Positions 8,406 through 15,993 of a DNA stretch of 50,810 bases are shown here, in pieces. A program made the position numbers and the translations under genes. Position 1 is the stretch's first letter. Each line of letters begins with the position of its first letter. Source of the DNA: Chromatiales bacterium (GTDB taxonomy: Bacteria > Pseudomonadota > Gammaproteobacteria > Steroidobacterales > GCA-2729495); contig CP070671.1 in NCBI GenBank assembly GCA_020351875.1, forward strand, positions 706,415 to 757,224. Reading direction: 5' to 3'. The notes under the pieces were generated by a model that saw nothing but the letters and a program-made list of their open reading frames with translations, did not search any database and had not been told where the DNA came from.

Positions 8406-9836
8406 ATGAGCGATACAAGTCCAGCGATTCTCTGGTTTCGCAATGACCTGCGGTTGGACGACCATCCCGCCCTTGCAGCTGCGCTGAAGTCCGGCCGGCC
8501 GGTTCTGCCGGTCTTCATCCTCGACGAGCAGCCCGGCCCCGGGCGTCCGCCGGGAGCCGCCAGCCGCTGGTGGCTGCACCACAGCCTGGCGTCGCTGGCG
8601 GCGCACATTGCCGACGTCGGCGGACAGCTGATCCTGCGCCGCGGCGCGACGCACACCATTCTGCGACAGCTGGTCGAACAGACAGGTGCGGAAGAGATCT
8701 ATTTCACCCGGGCCTACGAGTCCGGCGACAAGTCGCTGGAACTCGAACTGCAGCAACGCCTCGGCGATGTGGCCACGCTACGGCGCTATGGCGGGCAACT
8801 GCTGTTTGAACCCGAGGCCCTGCTCAAGAAAGACGGCAAACCTTATCGGGTCTTTACGCCCTTCTGGCGCGCCTGCTGCCGCCTGCCCGAACCGCCCAAT
8901 GCCATCCCCGAACCCGCCAGCTGGCCGGCGATTGCCGAACCACCGGCGTCCGATGCCCTCGCCGACTGGCAGCTGCTGCCCACCCGCCCGGACTGGGCCG
9001 GCGGGTTGGGTGAGGCCTGGCAACCCGGTGCACGCGGCGCCGAAATCGCCCTGGAGACATTCCTCCAGCAGCGGATTCGTAAATACAAAGCTGACCGCGA
9101 CCGCCCGGATCTCACCGGCACGTCGCGACTGTCACCGCACCTGCGCTGGGGTGAAATCAGCCCGCGGCGCGTCTGGCACGCGGCTCAGGCCTGCGCCGTC
9201 AGTGCCGGCGTGACCGGCGGCGTCGAAGCGTTCCTGCGTCAACTGGGTTGGCGCGAGTTCTCCTACCACCTGCTGCACCAGTTCCCGCAGCTGCCGGACA
9301 AACCCCTGCGCCCGGAATTCAGCGACTTTCCGTGGCAGGAGAATGCAGAAGGGCTACAGCGCTGGCAGCAGGGCCTCACCGGCTACCCGATCGTGGATGC
9401 CGGCATGCGCGAACTGTGGGCCACCGGCTGGATGCACAATCGCGTGCGCATGGTGGTGGGCTCGTTCCTCGTCAAGGATCTGTTGCTGCCGTGGCAGCAC
9501 GGCGAGCGCTGGTTCTGGGACACGCTGGTGGATGCCGATCCGGCCAACAACGCGGCCAGCTGGCAGTGGGTCGCCGGCTGCGGTGCGGATGCGGCCCCGT
9601 TTTTCCGGGTCTTCAACCCGACGCTACAGGGCCAGAAGTTCGACCCGCAGGGCGACTACGTGCGCCGGTGGATTCCCGAACTCCACAATGTGCCCGACCC
9701 GCTGGTCCACAAACCCTGGGAAGCGACGGGAAGCGACCGGCCCGGCGCCGGGTACCCCGCGCCCATCGTGGAGCACCCCTGGGCAAGACGCCGCGCGCTG
9801 GCGGCGTTCCAGTCCTTGAAGGAACCAGCCGCCTGA
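8406..9836 (+). CDS. phrB: Deoxyribodipyrimidine photolyase (class I CPD photolyase)
   Basis: 476 aa. ATG at 8406 is followed at once by the family start AILWFRNDLRLDDHPAL, so upstream in-frame codons are excluded. The N-terminal antenna domain (about 1-130) is followed by the FAD-binding helical domain (about 200-470). FAD landmarks are RDRPDLTGTSRLSPHLRWGE, TGYPIVDAGMRELW, TGWMHNRVRM and AASWQWVAGCGADAAPFFR, where the tryptophans for electron transfer are expected. The enzyme uses blue light to split cyclobutane pyrimidine dimers. It is about the same length as E. coli PhrB (472 aa). A cryptochrome role cannot be excluded, but the canonical motifs favour repair. Confidence 0.93.
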   Translation: MSDTSPAILWFRNDLRLDDHPALAAALKSGRPVLPVFILDEQPGPGRPPGAASRWWLHHSLASLAAHIADVGGQLILRRGATHTILRQLVEQTGAEEIYFTRAYESGDKSLELELQQRLGDVATLRRYGGQLLFEPEALLKKDGKPYRVFTPFWRACCRLPEPPNAIPEPASWPAIAEPPASDALADWQLLPTRPDWAGGLGEAWQPGARGAEIALETFLQQRIRKYKADRDRPDLTGTSRLSPHLRWGEISPRRVWHAAQACAVSAGVTGGVEAFLRQLGWREFSYHLLHQFPQLPDKPLRPEFSDFPWQENAEGLQRWQQGLTGYPIVDAGMRELWATGWMHNRVRMVVGSFLVKDLLLPWQHGERWFWDTLVDADPANNAASWQWVAGCGADAAPFFRVFNPTLQGQKFDPQGDYVRRWIPELHNVPDPLVHKPWEATGSDRPGAGYPAPIVEHPWARRRALAAFQSLKEPAA

Positions 9837-9859
9837 GCGACGGCCGGTGGATTCAGGCG

Positions 9860-10300
9860 TCAGTCGGCGCGAACGGACAGCACCGGGCAGTCGGCCATGC
9901 GCAGCACGCCTTCGGTCGTACTGCCGAGAATCAGGTGTTTCACGCCACTGTGCCCGTGCGTGGTCATCACGATCATCTCTGCGCCCTGTTCCTTCGCGTA
10001 GTTCGCAATTTCCTCGGCCGGTCGCCCGACCAGGACTTTGCCGACGGCGGGCTTCGACAAGCCCTGCACGTGCTCGCTGATGAAGTTCTGCAACCGGTTT
10101 TCAGCGGACGACGCCAGTTCTTCCGCCGTGGGTATGGCCACCGGCCCCATGTCCAGCGTGGCGTAGATGTGCGGCTCTTCGACCGCGTACACGCAGTGCA
10201 ACTCCGCGTCCATGACCGAGGCCATGCGCTGGGCAATGGACAAAGCCTTCAGCGACAGCGCCGAAAAGTCGGTGGGAAAGACGATTACGTTATTGGCCAT
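9860..10300 (-). CDS. Universal stress protein, single UspA domain
   Basis: 146 aa from the ATG at 10298-10300, which has a perfect AGGAGG 10 nt upstream. One Usp domain: VIVFPTDFSALSLKALSIA at the N-terminus and the ATP-binding loop THGHSGVKHLILGSTTE near the C-terminus, matching the G-2x-G-9x-G(S/T) pattern. It is probably an ATP-binding cytoplasmic stress protein. It is convergent with the photolyase gene, with only 23 nt between stops. Confidence 0.9.
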   Translation of the reverse strand: MANNVIVFPTDFSALSLKALSIAQRMASVMDAELHCVYAVEEPHIYATLDMGPVAIPTAEELASSAENRLQNFISEHVQGLSKPAVGKVLVGRPAEEIANYAKEQGAEMIVMTTHGHSGVKHLILGSTTEGVLRMADCPVLSVRAD

Positions 10301-10378
10301 CGGTCCGCTGCCTCCTGGACAGAATTTGTCGGCCAAATTAAGCCGGTTTTGCCGCCCAGAGACAAGCGTGGAGTATGC

Positions 10379-10753
10379 CTATGCCGGCGGCGGTGCCTGA
10401 CCGTTGCCGAGGGCCGTGGCCAGCCGTTCGGCGATGCGCAGCCCCTCGAGGTAATCGGGCGACAGCGGCCCCTGGCCCCGGACGCGCGGTGGTGTATCAA
10501 CGGCGCCGTCGCGCTCGTGTTCCAGTAAGGCCAGTGAATAGGCGGCAATAGGCAGGATTGCGGGGTCTACCGCCAGCCAGTCGCCGAGCCCGGCCACCAG
10601 GCCGGCGAGCAAGTCGCGGTGCGCGGGCCCCGGTGCGGGAAATGGGGTTCCCGGGGCCTGTTCCAGCCGCAGCCAGCGCGAGGCGGCCCGCGCCAGCCGG
10701 TCCGCGCTGCGGATGTGCTCGAGGGACGACTCGGGCTGGGTCGAAATGGCCAT
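10379..10753 (-). CDS. Hypothetical protein
   Basis: 124 aa, unrecognised. Mostly helical and Ala/Leu-rich, with two segments, SADRLARAASRWLRLEQ and GPLSPDYLEGLRIAERLATA, that could be amphipathic helices separated by a proline-rich stretch. No signal peptide or membrane segment. The ribosome site is weak, so the start is uncertain. It is divergent from the AraC-type regulator gene and upstream of usp. Amino-acid composition is plausible for a real protein, but a spurious frame is possible in DNA this GC-rich. Confidence 0.45.
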   Translation of the reverse strand: MAISTQPESSLEHIRSADRLARAASRWLRLEQAPGTPFPAPGPAHRDLLAGLVAGLGDWLAVDPAILPIAAYSLALLEHERDGAVDTPPRVRGQGPLSPDYLEGLRIAERLATALGNGQAPPPA

Positions 10754-10838
10754 GGATTCAGGCTACGCGCTGCACCGCGTTAACCCTTATCATTTCCCTT
10801 CACATAGTGGTCATCCGAGGTCAGACGGCAGCCCGGCG

Positions 10839-11846
10839 ATGATGCTCGACAACACCAACCTGGCAACCGGCGCCCAGCTGGTGGCAGAAACCCTCGAACT
10901 GGACTACGGCATCGATCCGGCCGAAGTCTTCGCGGTGGCCGAACTCGACATGTCGCGCCTGAAGGTCCCGGGGGCTCGGTACCCGTGGCCCAACCTGCGC
11001 ACCCTGTGGGAGGAAGCCACACAGCGCTCCGGTGACCCGTGCTTCGGCCTGGCCGTCGGGGCCCGCGTGCGCATTGGTGTCTATCACGCGATCGGCTTTT
11101 CGTGGGTGTCCAGCGCGACCCTGCTGGAAGCCCTGCAGCGGCTGGTCCGTTACCGGCGCGTGCTGTCGACCGTGGAAATCGATGTCGGCCTCGAGCCGAC
11201 GCCGAACGACGAATGGTGTCTATCCATCCGCTTTCCGGACCCGTCCCTCGCCGCAGGTCGCGCCAATACCGACGGTTTTGCGCGGGGCATGGTGGGCCTG
11301 ATGCAGGCAGCCACGCGACCCGAATTCTTTCCGGCGGCGGTCCACCTGCCCCATGACGACGCCGGGCAGGCCGCTCGCTACCGCGAGGCCCTCGGCCCGG
11401 GCGTGCGCTTTGACCAGGAGTGCTGCCGCGTGGTCCTCGCGCGCGCCGACGCCGAAGCCACGTTGCCGGGCAACAACCCGGAACTGGCCAGCGCAAACGA
11501 CATGGTGGCAGAACGCTATCTCGCGAGCCTGGATCCGTCTCGTGTCGCTACCGAGGTGCGCGAGCTGCTGGTGGAAATGATGCCGTCCGGCACGGTGCGC
11601 CAGGAAGACGTGGCGCAGCGCATGAATCGCAGCCTCAGCACACTGCAGCGCCAGCTGACCAGCGAGGGCCTGAACTTTCAGCACCTCCGGGACGAAACCC
11701 GGCGACGCCTCGCCGAGGACTACATTCGCTCGAACGAACTGTCCCTGAGCCAGATCGCCTACCTGCTCGGCTTCTCCGACCAGAGCAACTTTTCCCGGGC
11801 CTTCAAACGCTGGACCGGGATGTCGCCGCGCGAATACCGAGGCTAG
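10839..11846 (+). CDS. AraC-family transcriptional regulator with arabinose-binding-like N-terminal domain
   Basis: 335 aa. Start taken at ATG 10839, just before LDNTNLATGAQL; the longer frame upstream has no family-like sequence. The N-terminal ~190 residues match the AraC ligand-binding-like domain of the OruR/ArgR type (GLAVGARVRIGVYHAIGFS). The C-terminal ~100 residues hold the double HTH: VAQRMNRSLSTLQRQLTSEG and then LSQIAYLLGFSDQSNFSRAF and KRWTGMSPREYR, the classic AraC signature. The target is unknown; the divergent hypothetical gene is one candidate. Confidence 0.88.
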   Translation: MMLDNTNLATGAQLVAETLELDYGIDPAEVFAVAELDMSRLKVPGARYPWPNLRTLWEEATQRSGDPCFGLAVGARVRIGVYHAIGFSWVSSATLLEALQRLVRYRRVLSTVEIDVGLEPTPNDEWCLSIRFPDPSLAAGRANTDGFARGMVGLMQAATRPEFFPAAVHLPHDDAGQAARYREALGPGVRFDQECCRVVLARADAEATLPGNNPELASANDMVAERYLASLDPSRVATEVRELLVEMMPSGTVRQEDVAQRMNRSLSTLQRQLTSEGLNFQHLRDETRRRLAEDYIRSNELSLSQIAYLLGFSDQSNFSRAFKRWTGMSPREYRG

Positions 11847-11997
11847 CGCGAGAACGCCGTCCCGGATTTGTGCTAACCGCGCGGTTGCGGCGCGTCGGCA
11901 TCCTGAATTCTTGACTTAAGTCGCAGCGCGCTCGGGCCAATATACCTGACAGTTGAGGGCCAGAATGCTGGCCGTTGTTGTCTGTCGAGGAACCTGT

Positions 11998-12114
11998 ATG
12001 ACCACCGCTGAAGCACTGAATGCCGCCGCCTTTCAATTCGTCCAGGGCCTGGTGACGGATCTGGACCGGGATGACCTGGAGCTGCCGGACTTCCCCGACG
12101 ATGACTTCATCTAA
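11998..12114 (+). pseudogene. Chimeric micro-ORF: start of an HDOD-type gene joined to the tail of fliG
   Basis: 38 codons from the ATG at 11998 to the TAA at 12112-12114. Residues 1-34 (AFQFVQGLVTDL, then LELPDFPD) resemble the extreme N-terminus of gammaproteobacterial HDOD proteins, where the ELP-x-FPD motif leads into the first HDOD helix. Here it stops immediately with DDFI. The stop overlaps the fliH ATG at 12101 by 14 nt, as a fliG stop would. An acidic DDF(V/I) end is plausible for FliG. I read it as a deletion junction that removed the HDOD gene body plus fliE, fliF and fliG. An alternative is a short leader peptide. Assignment of both halves is inference from memory of family sequences. 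Confidence 0.5.
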
Positions 12115-12730
12115 TCCGAAGCTGATACCCGGTGAGTCGGTCCCCGGTGACTTGGTGACCTGGGAAGCCCCAGAAGTCCAAACGCCGGCCGACCAGCAGC
12201 ACCAGGACCTGGAAGCCGAACTGCAGGCGCTGCGCAAATGCGCGTGGGATGAGGCCTACCAGGCCGGCCAGGCCGCTGCCGAAGAGCGGATTGCTGCACA
12301 GTCAGCTGCGCTCACGACCGTCCTAGACGCGCTGGCGCGCCCAATGCGCGAACTCGACCGGCAGGTGCAAGACCAACTGGTGGAACTGGTGCGCGCCGTC
12401 GCGCGCCAGCTGATTCGTCGCGAATTGCGCACGGCACCCGGCGAAGTGGTGGGTGTCATTCGAGCCGGTCTCGATGCACTGCCGACGGCTGCGTCCAACG
12501 TGATCGTCACGTTGCACCCGGAGGATGCGGCGCTGGTTCGCGAACGCCTGCAACCGAGCGACGGCGAAACACCGTGGAAAATCCAGGCGGATCCGATCCT
12601 GGAGCGCGGCAGCTGCCGGATCACGTCGGAAACCTCGCAGGTGGATGGCCGCCTGGAGACTCGCCTGGGCCGCGTCGTCGCTGCGCTGTTCGAAGATGCG
12701 CGAGACACGGAGTCCGGCGAAGGTGACTGA
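12101..12730 (+). CDS. fliH: Flagellar assembly protein FliH
   Basis: 209 aa. ATG at 12101 gives MTSSNPKLIPGES, the usual FliH opening (a basic residue, then IPGE/IPAE). The central part is coiled-coil-prone (QAGQAAAEERIAAQ), followed by the V-ATPase-E-like stator domain: VELVRAVARQLIRREL, VIVTLHPEDAALVRERL and GSCRITSETSQVDGRLETRL. FliH dimers hold and regulate the FliI ATPase at the flagellar export gate. The frame is intact, although fliG and fliE-F are missing upstream and nearly all partner genes are missing downstream. Its 3' end overlaps the likely GTG start of fliI by 8 nt. Confidence 0.88.
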   Translation: MTSSNPKLIPGESVPGDLVTWEAPEVQTPADQQHQDLEAELQALRKCAWDEAYQAGQAAAEERIAAQSAALTTVLDALARPMRELDRQVQDQLVELVRAVARQLIRRELRTAPGEVVGVIRAGLDALPTAASNVIVTLHPEDAALVRERLQPSDGETPWKIQADPILERGSCRITSETSQVDGRLETRLGRVVAALFEDARDTESGEGD

Positions 12731-14192
12731 GTCCCCACAGCCACCCTCCAGGGGTGTCGGCGATCCTGCCCGCGGCCCCGAGGTCGGCATGGTAGCCTTC
12801 GCGCGCGACCGCGGCGCACGTTGGGCCGCCTACTTGGCCGGCCTGCGTTCGCGGCTCCGGCCGTCGATACCGGTCGTGGAAGGCAAACTCGCGCGGGTGG
12901 CAGGCATGACCCTGGAGGCGATCGGCTGCGAAGCGGCCGTGGGTGCCCGCTGCCTGATAAAAAACCCCGGTCGGCACGAACTCGAAGCCGAAGTCGTTGG
13001 CTACGCCGATGACCGGCTTTACCTGATGCCCACCGGTACCGCGGATGGCCTGAGCCCCAACGCGCGCGTAATTCCGACGCTCAGCACCGCGCGGCTCCCG
13101 GTCGGTGAAGCACTGCTCGGACGCGTAATCGACGGTGCGGGTGCACCGCTGGACGGTGGCCCGGCGCCCCGTTGCGAACGGCGCGTACCGATGGTCGGCC
13201 GCGGGATCAATGCACTGAGCCGGCAACCCATCAACGAACCGATGGATGTCGGTGTGCGGGCAATCAACGCCCTGCTGACGATCGGCCGCGGCCAGCGCCT
13301 CGGGCTGTTTACCGGCAGCGGCATCGGCAAGAGTAGCCTGCTCGCGATGATGACCCGCTTCACGCAGGCGGACGTCATTGTCGTCGGCCTGATCGGCGAA
13401 CGAGGCCGCGAAGTGAAGGAATTCGTCGAGGACAACCTCGGCCATGATGGCCTCGCACGGGCCGTCGTGGTGGCGACGCCGGCCGACTCGCCACCGCTGA
13501 TGCGGCTGCACGGCGCGTGGACGGCAACCGCGATTGCCGAGCACTTCCGCGACCAGGGCGAGGACGTGCTGCTGCTGATGGATTCACTGACGCGCTTCGC
13601 GCAGGCCCAGCGCGAGATCGGCCTGGCCATCGGTGAACCGCCGGCCACGAAAGGTTATCCGCCGTCGGTCTTCGCGCGCCTGCCGCAACTGGTGGAACGT
13701 GCCGGTACCAGCACCGCAGGTGGCGGTTCCATTACGGCTTTCTACACCGTGCTTGCGGAAGGCGATGACCAGCAGGATCCGATCGTGGACGCAGCGCGAG
13801 CGATCCTCGACGGCCAAATCACGTTGTCGCGAAGTATTGCTGAAAGCGGCATCTACCCGCCGGTGGACGTGGAATCGTCCGTCAGCCGCTCCATGCTGCG
13901 GGTGGCCGACGCGGCGCACCAGCAGGCGGCGCAGCGTTTTCGCGAAATCTATGCCTATTACACGCGACACCGCGACCTGATCAAGGTGGGCGCGTACCGC
14001 AGCGGTGCCGATCCGCAGCTGGACCGGGCGGTCGAACTGTGGCCACGTCTCGAAGTCTTCCTGAGTCAGTCCCGGCACGAACCGGTCACCCTCAACCAAA
14101 GCGTCGCCGAGTTGCTTGCGCTCGTGAACACGCCAACCGCGGTGACGGGCCCGAATCAACGCGAACAGCCCGTCAGAGACACTACACAGTAA
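12723..14192 (+). CDS. fliI: Flagellum-specific export ATPase FliI
   Basis: 489 aa from GTG 12723, which overlaps the end of fliH; ATG 12789 (MVAFARDRG, with GAGG upstream) would give 467 aa and is a serious alternative. The F1/FliI-type ATPase is complete: Walker A GSGIGKSS at 198-205, GERGREVKEFVEDN, Walker B LLLMDSLTRFAQAQREIG, GEPPATKGYPPSVFARLPQL, and the C-terminal GADPQLDRAVELWPRLEVFL. No frameshift or lost catalytic residue is seen. FliI normally powers unfolding and export of flagellar subunits. The C-terminal ~20 residues after the usual end (TPTAVTGPNQREQ) look like extra sequence and may come from the adjacent deletion. Confidence 0.9.
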   Translation: MTESPQPPSRGVGDPARGPEVGMVAFARDRGARWAAYLAGLRSRLRPSIPVVEGKLARVAGMTLEAIGCEAAVGARCLIKNPGRHELEAEVVGYADDRLYLMPTGTADGLSPNARVIPTLSTARLPVGEALLGRVIDGAGAPLDGGPAPRCERRVPMVGRGINALSRQPINEPMDVGVRAINALLTIGRGQRLGLFTGSGIGKSSLLAMMTRFTQADVIVVGLIGERGREVKEFVEDNLGHDGLARAVVVATPADSPPLMRLHGAWTATAIAEHFRDQGEDVLLLMDSLTRFAQAQREIGLAIGEPPATKGYPPSVFARLPQLVERAGTSTAGGGSITAFYTVLAEGDDQQDPIVDAARAILDGQITLSRSIAESGIYPPVDVESSVSRSMLRVADAAHQQAAQRFREIYAYYTRHRDLIKVGAYRSGADPQLDRAVELWPRLEVFLSQSRHEPVTLNQSVAELLALVNTPTAVTGPNQREQPVRDTTQ

Positions 14193-14206
14193 CCGAGAAG
14201 AACCGG

Positions 14207-14326
14207 GTGCAAACCGAGCAGGACCTCGCAAAGTGGCGCGATGGCCGTTCGCACGCGCTGTCACTGCAACACTATTCCGAGCGGCTGCAGACACGGGTGG
14301 ACGAGAAGCTCGCGCGGCGTGAGTAA
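14207..14326 (+). pseudogene. fliJ: fliJ remnant (C-terminal third only)
   Basis: About 40 codons: QTEQDLAKWRDGRSHALSLQ, then YSERLQTRVDEKLARRE and a stop. The Trp-Arg pattern and charged coiled-coil end resemble the C-terminus of FliJ (usually ~145 aa), and the place right after fliI is where fliJ belongs. The N-terminal ~100 residues are missing. It ends a few bases before recognisable flhF sequence, so everything from fliK to flhA is absent. No ribosome site is evident, and expression is doubtful. Confidence 0.6.
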
Positions 14327-14331
14327 CACCC

Positions 14332-14918
14332 GGACCGCTCAGCGCCGCTTACGTCACGCTGGCACGCGTTGCGCTCATGCCCAGCGAGGACCACGGCCAC
14401 GAGCGCGACTTGGAAGTCATGGCCAGCATTCCGGAGATCCTGATTCCGGATACCCTGGCGCCCACCCGGTCGGCGCAGCGGACGGGCCGCCGGTATTGAT
14501 CGGCTCCGGTTGCCTGTCGGCCAGGGCCAATGCGCCCTGCCTGCGAACTCGCCCGCTTGGCGGACACCCGGCAGGACATGCCGACGCTGCTGGCGCTGCC
14601 GGCCAACGGGCAGATGGAATCGCTGCAGGAAATTGTGGACGCGTTCCGGATTGCACGGCCCGCGGGATGCATCCTGACGACGAGGTGATGCAGCCACGTC
14701 GCTGAGCGGTGCGTTTTCCGTGCTGATTCGAGCGGGCCTACCGCTGGCCTCTGTGGCCAACGGCCAGCGGGGCCCCGGAATACCGGGACTTCGCGCGCTC
14801 CCGGCGGGCCTGGGTGGTGAAAGGACCTGTGGAACTGATGCGCGATGGCGGACAACCGATCGACAACGACTACCTGGCGGAGCACTTCTCGGAGGACCTG
14901 GCCGATGCCTGTGCATGA
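14332..14918 (+). pseudogene. flhF: flhF pseudogene (SRP-type GTPase), 5' half deleted and frameshifted
   Basis: FlhF sequence can be followed through several frames. Frame of 14332: AAYVTLARVALMPSEDHGHE resembles the VALVTTDSYRIGAHEQL region. Then VLIGSGCLSARA (14493-14529), the eroded G3 motif; ACELARLADTR through LALPANGQMESLQEIVDAF and RPAGCILTTR to a TGA at 14686. Then SGAFSVLIRAGLPLASVANG (14693-14770), and VELMRDGGQPIDNDYLAEHF (in 14775-14918) to the true TGA. At least three frameshifts separate these. The P-loop half of the gene is gone. The final stop overlaps the flhG start, as in intact flhF-flhG pairs. FlhF normally places polar flagella. Confidence 0.8.
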
Positions 14919-15021
14919 GACACACGAAAGCGGTGGCGGGAGCAGGCTGGCCGCGGGCCTGCGCCGACGCAACAGCCTTGGGCCGGTCAAGGTCATCACC
15001 GCGCCAAGCGGCAACAATGGC
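14905..15021 (+). pseudogene. flhG: flhG (fleN) N-terminal remnant, in frame with fliA
   Basis: 39 codons from the ATG at 14905: basic leader GSRLAAGLRRRN, then PVKVITAPSGNNG. Intact FlhG continues PVKVIAVTSGKGGVGKT, the deviant Walker A of this MinD-like ATPase. Here SGKGG has become SGNNG and the sequence runs without a stop straight into the fliA start at 15022. The deletion therefore removed about 85-90 percent of flhG. Its start lies inside the end of flhF, the usual arrangement. If translated, it would add 39 residues to the N-terminus of FliA. Confidence 0.72.
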
Positions 15022-15813
15022 ATGAGTGCGGCGTGCGAATACGCGCTGGCCGGCGGCGGGTCGCCGGAAGCGCTGGTCGAGCGGCACGCGCCCTTGGTCA
15101 AGCGCATTGCGGTGCACCTGCTCGGCCGGTTGCCCACCGGCATCGAACTGGACGACCTGATCCAGGTCGGACTCATCGCCTTGCTGGAAGCCGCGCGTCA
15201 GTACCGGCCGGCCAAGGGCGCAAGCTTCGAAACGTACGCCGCCATCCGAATTCGCGGGGCGATGCTCGACGAGGTGCGCCGCAACGACTGGGCACCGCGC
15301 TCGGTGTACAAGAAGCAACGCCAGATATCGGCAGCGATCCAGGCCATCGAGAACCGCACCCGCAAACCGGCCCAGGCACCGGACATTGCCGAGGAACTCG
15401 GCGTATCGCTCGACGAGTATTTCGCGATGCTGGCGGCGGCCTCGGCCGCGCGCATGTTCAGTCTGGACCAGGGAGAGGGCGGTTCGGAACCGGAGATGGA
15501 ACGGCAGGCAGACCCGGGCACTAGTCCCGTGCAGGACCTCGAATCGGCGGAATTCCAGGCTGCGATGGCCGCAGCGATCGCCAAGCTGCCGGAGCGCGAG
15601 GCATTAGTCATGGCCCTGTATTACGACGAAGAACGCAACTTGAAGGAGATCGGAGAAGTGCTGGGCGTCAGTGAATCGCGGGTTTGCCAGATTCACGCCC
15701 AGGCCCTGACCCGGCTGCGGGCACGGCTCCAGGAGTGGTCGGCTCCGGGCCGGCACGAGTCCATCGGGCGGCGGAACGGCACGGCGCCCACGGGACAGGA
15801 GATTCACCCATAA
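15022..15813 (+). CDS. fliA: Flagellar sigma factor FliA (sigma-28)
   Basis: 263 aa from the ATG at 15022; the frame is open upstream through the flhG scrap. Sigma region 2: LVERHAPLVKRIAVHL, IELDDLIQVGLIALLEAA, FETYAAIRIRGAMLDEVR and NDWAPRSVYKK, the last being diagnostic of FliA. Region 3 spans about 115-150. Region 4: LPEREALVMALYYDEERNLK, then EIGEVLGVSESRVCQIHAQA. No motif is broken. FliA directs RNA polymerase to class-3 flagellar and chemotaxis promoters. Its usual downstream genes (cheY, cheZ, cheA, mot) are absent, as is its anti-sigma gene flgM. The ribosome site before 15022 is weak, so the fusion form with start at 14905 is also possible. Confidence 0.9.
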   Translation: MSAACEYALAGGGSPEALVERHAPLVKRIAVHLLGRLPTGIELDDLIQVGLIALLEAARQYRPAKGASFETYAAIRIRGAMLDEVRRNDWAPRSVYKKQRQISAAIQAIENRTRKPAQAPDIAEELGVSLDEYFAMLAAASAARMFSLDQGEGGSEPEMERQADPGTSPVQDLESAEFQAAMAAAIAKLPEREALVMALYYDEERNLKEIGEVLGVSESRVCQIHAQALTRLRARLQEWSAPGRHESIGRRNGTAPTGQEIHP

Positions 15814-15993
15814 AACCTGTAGATCGAATCCGCCAGATGCTGTCCAGCCACCCGGCACGCAGGCAGCGCGGGCGAGGATGAAAGACGTGAAACAGTTCCG
15901 GGCGAGAGGCGCAACCCCAAGCCTAGAATCAGACATAAGGACGGCGACAGCACCGACAACGTGGACGAGCCGGCCTGAAGGAGGGCAAGGACG
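15814..15993 (+). other. Spacer between fliA and the DUF2802 gene, possible gene scrap
   Basis: 180 bases. One frame ends KDGDSTDNVDEPA at a TGA (15976-15978), 15 nt before the next ATG. This could be the acidic tail of a lost mot, par or cheW gene, but similarity is too short to name. The Shine-Dalgarno GAAGGAGGG for the next gene lies at its end. Confidence 0.25.

Noticed and set aside
14241..14705. A 154-codon plus-strand ORF in the flagellar relic region
   Set aside because: The FlhF-like similarity jumps between frames here; this frame only carries a short piece of it, so it is part of the pseudogene and not a gene.
15814..15993. flgM (anti-sigma-28) after fliA
   Set aside because: No FlgM motif or ORF of suitable length; only a possible acidic tail of another gene.
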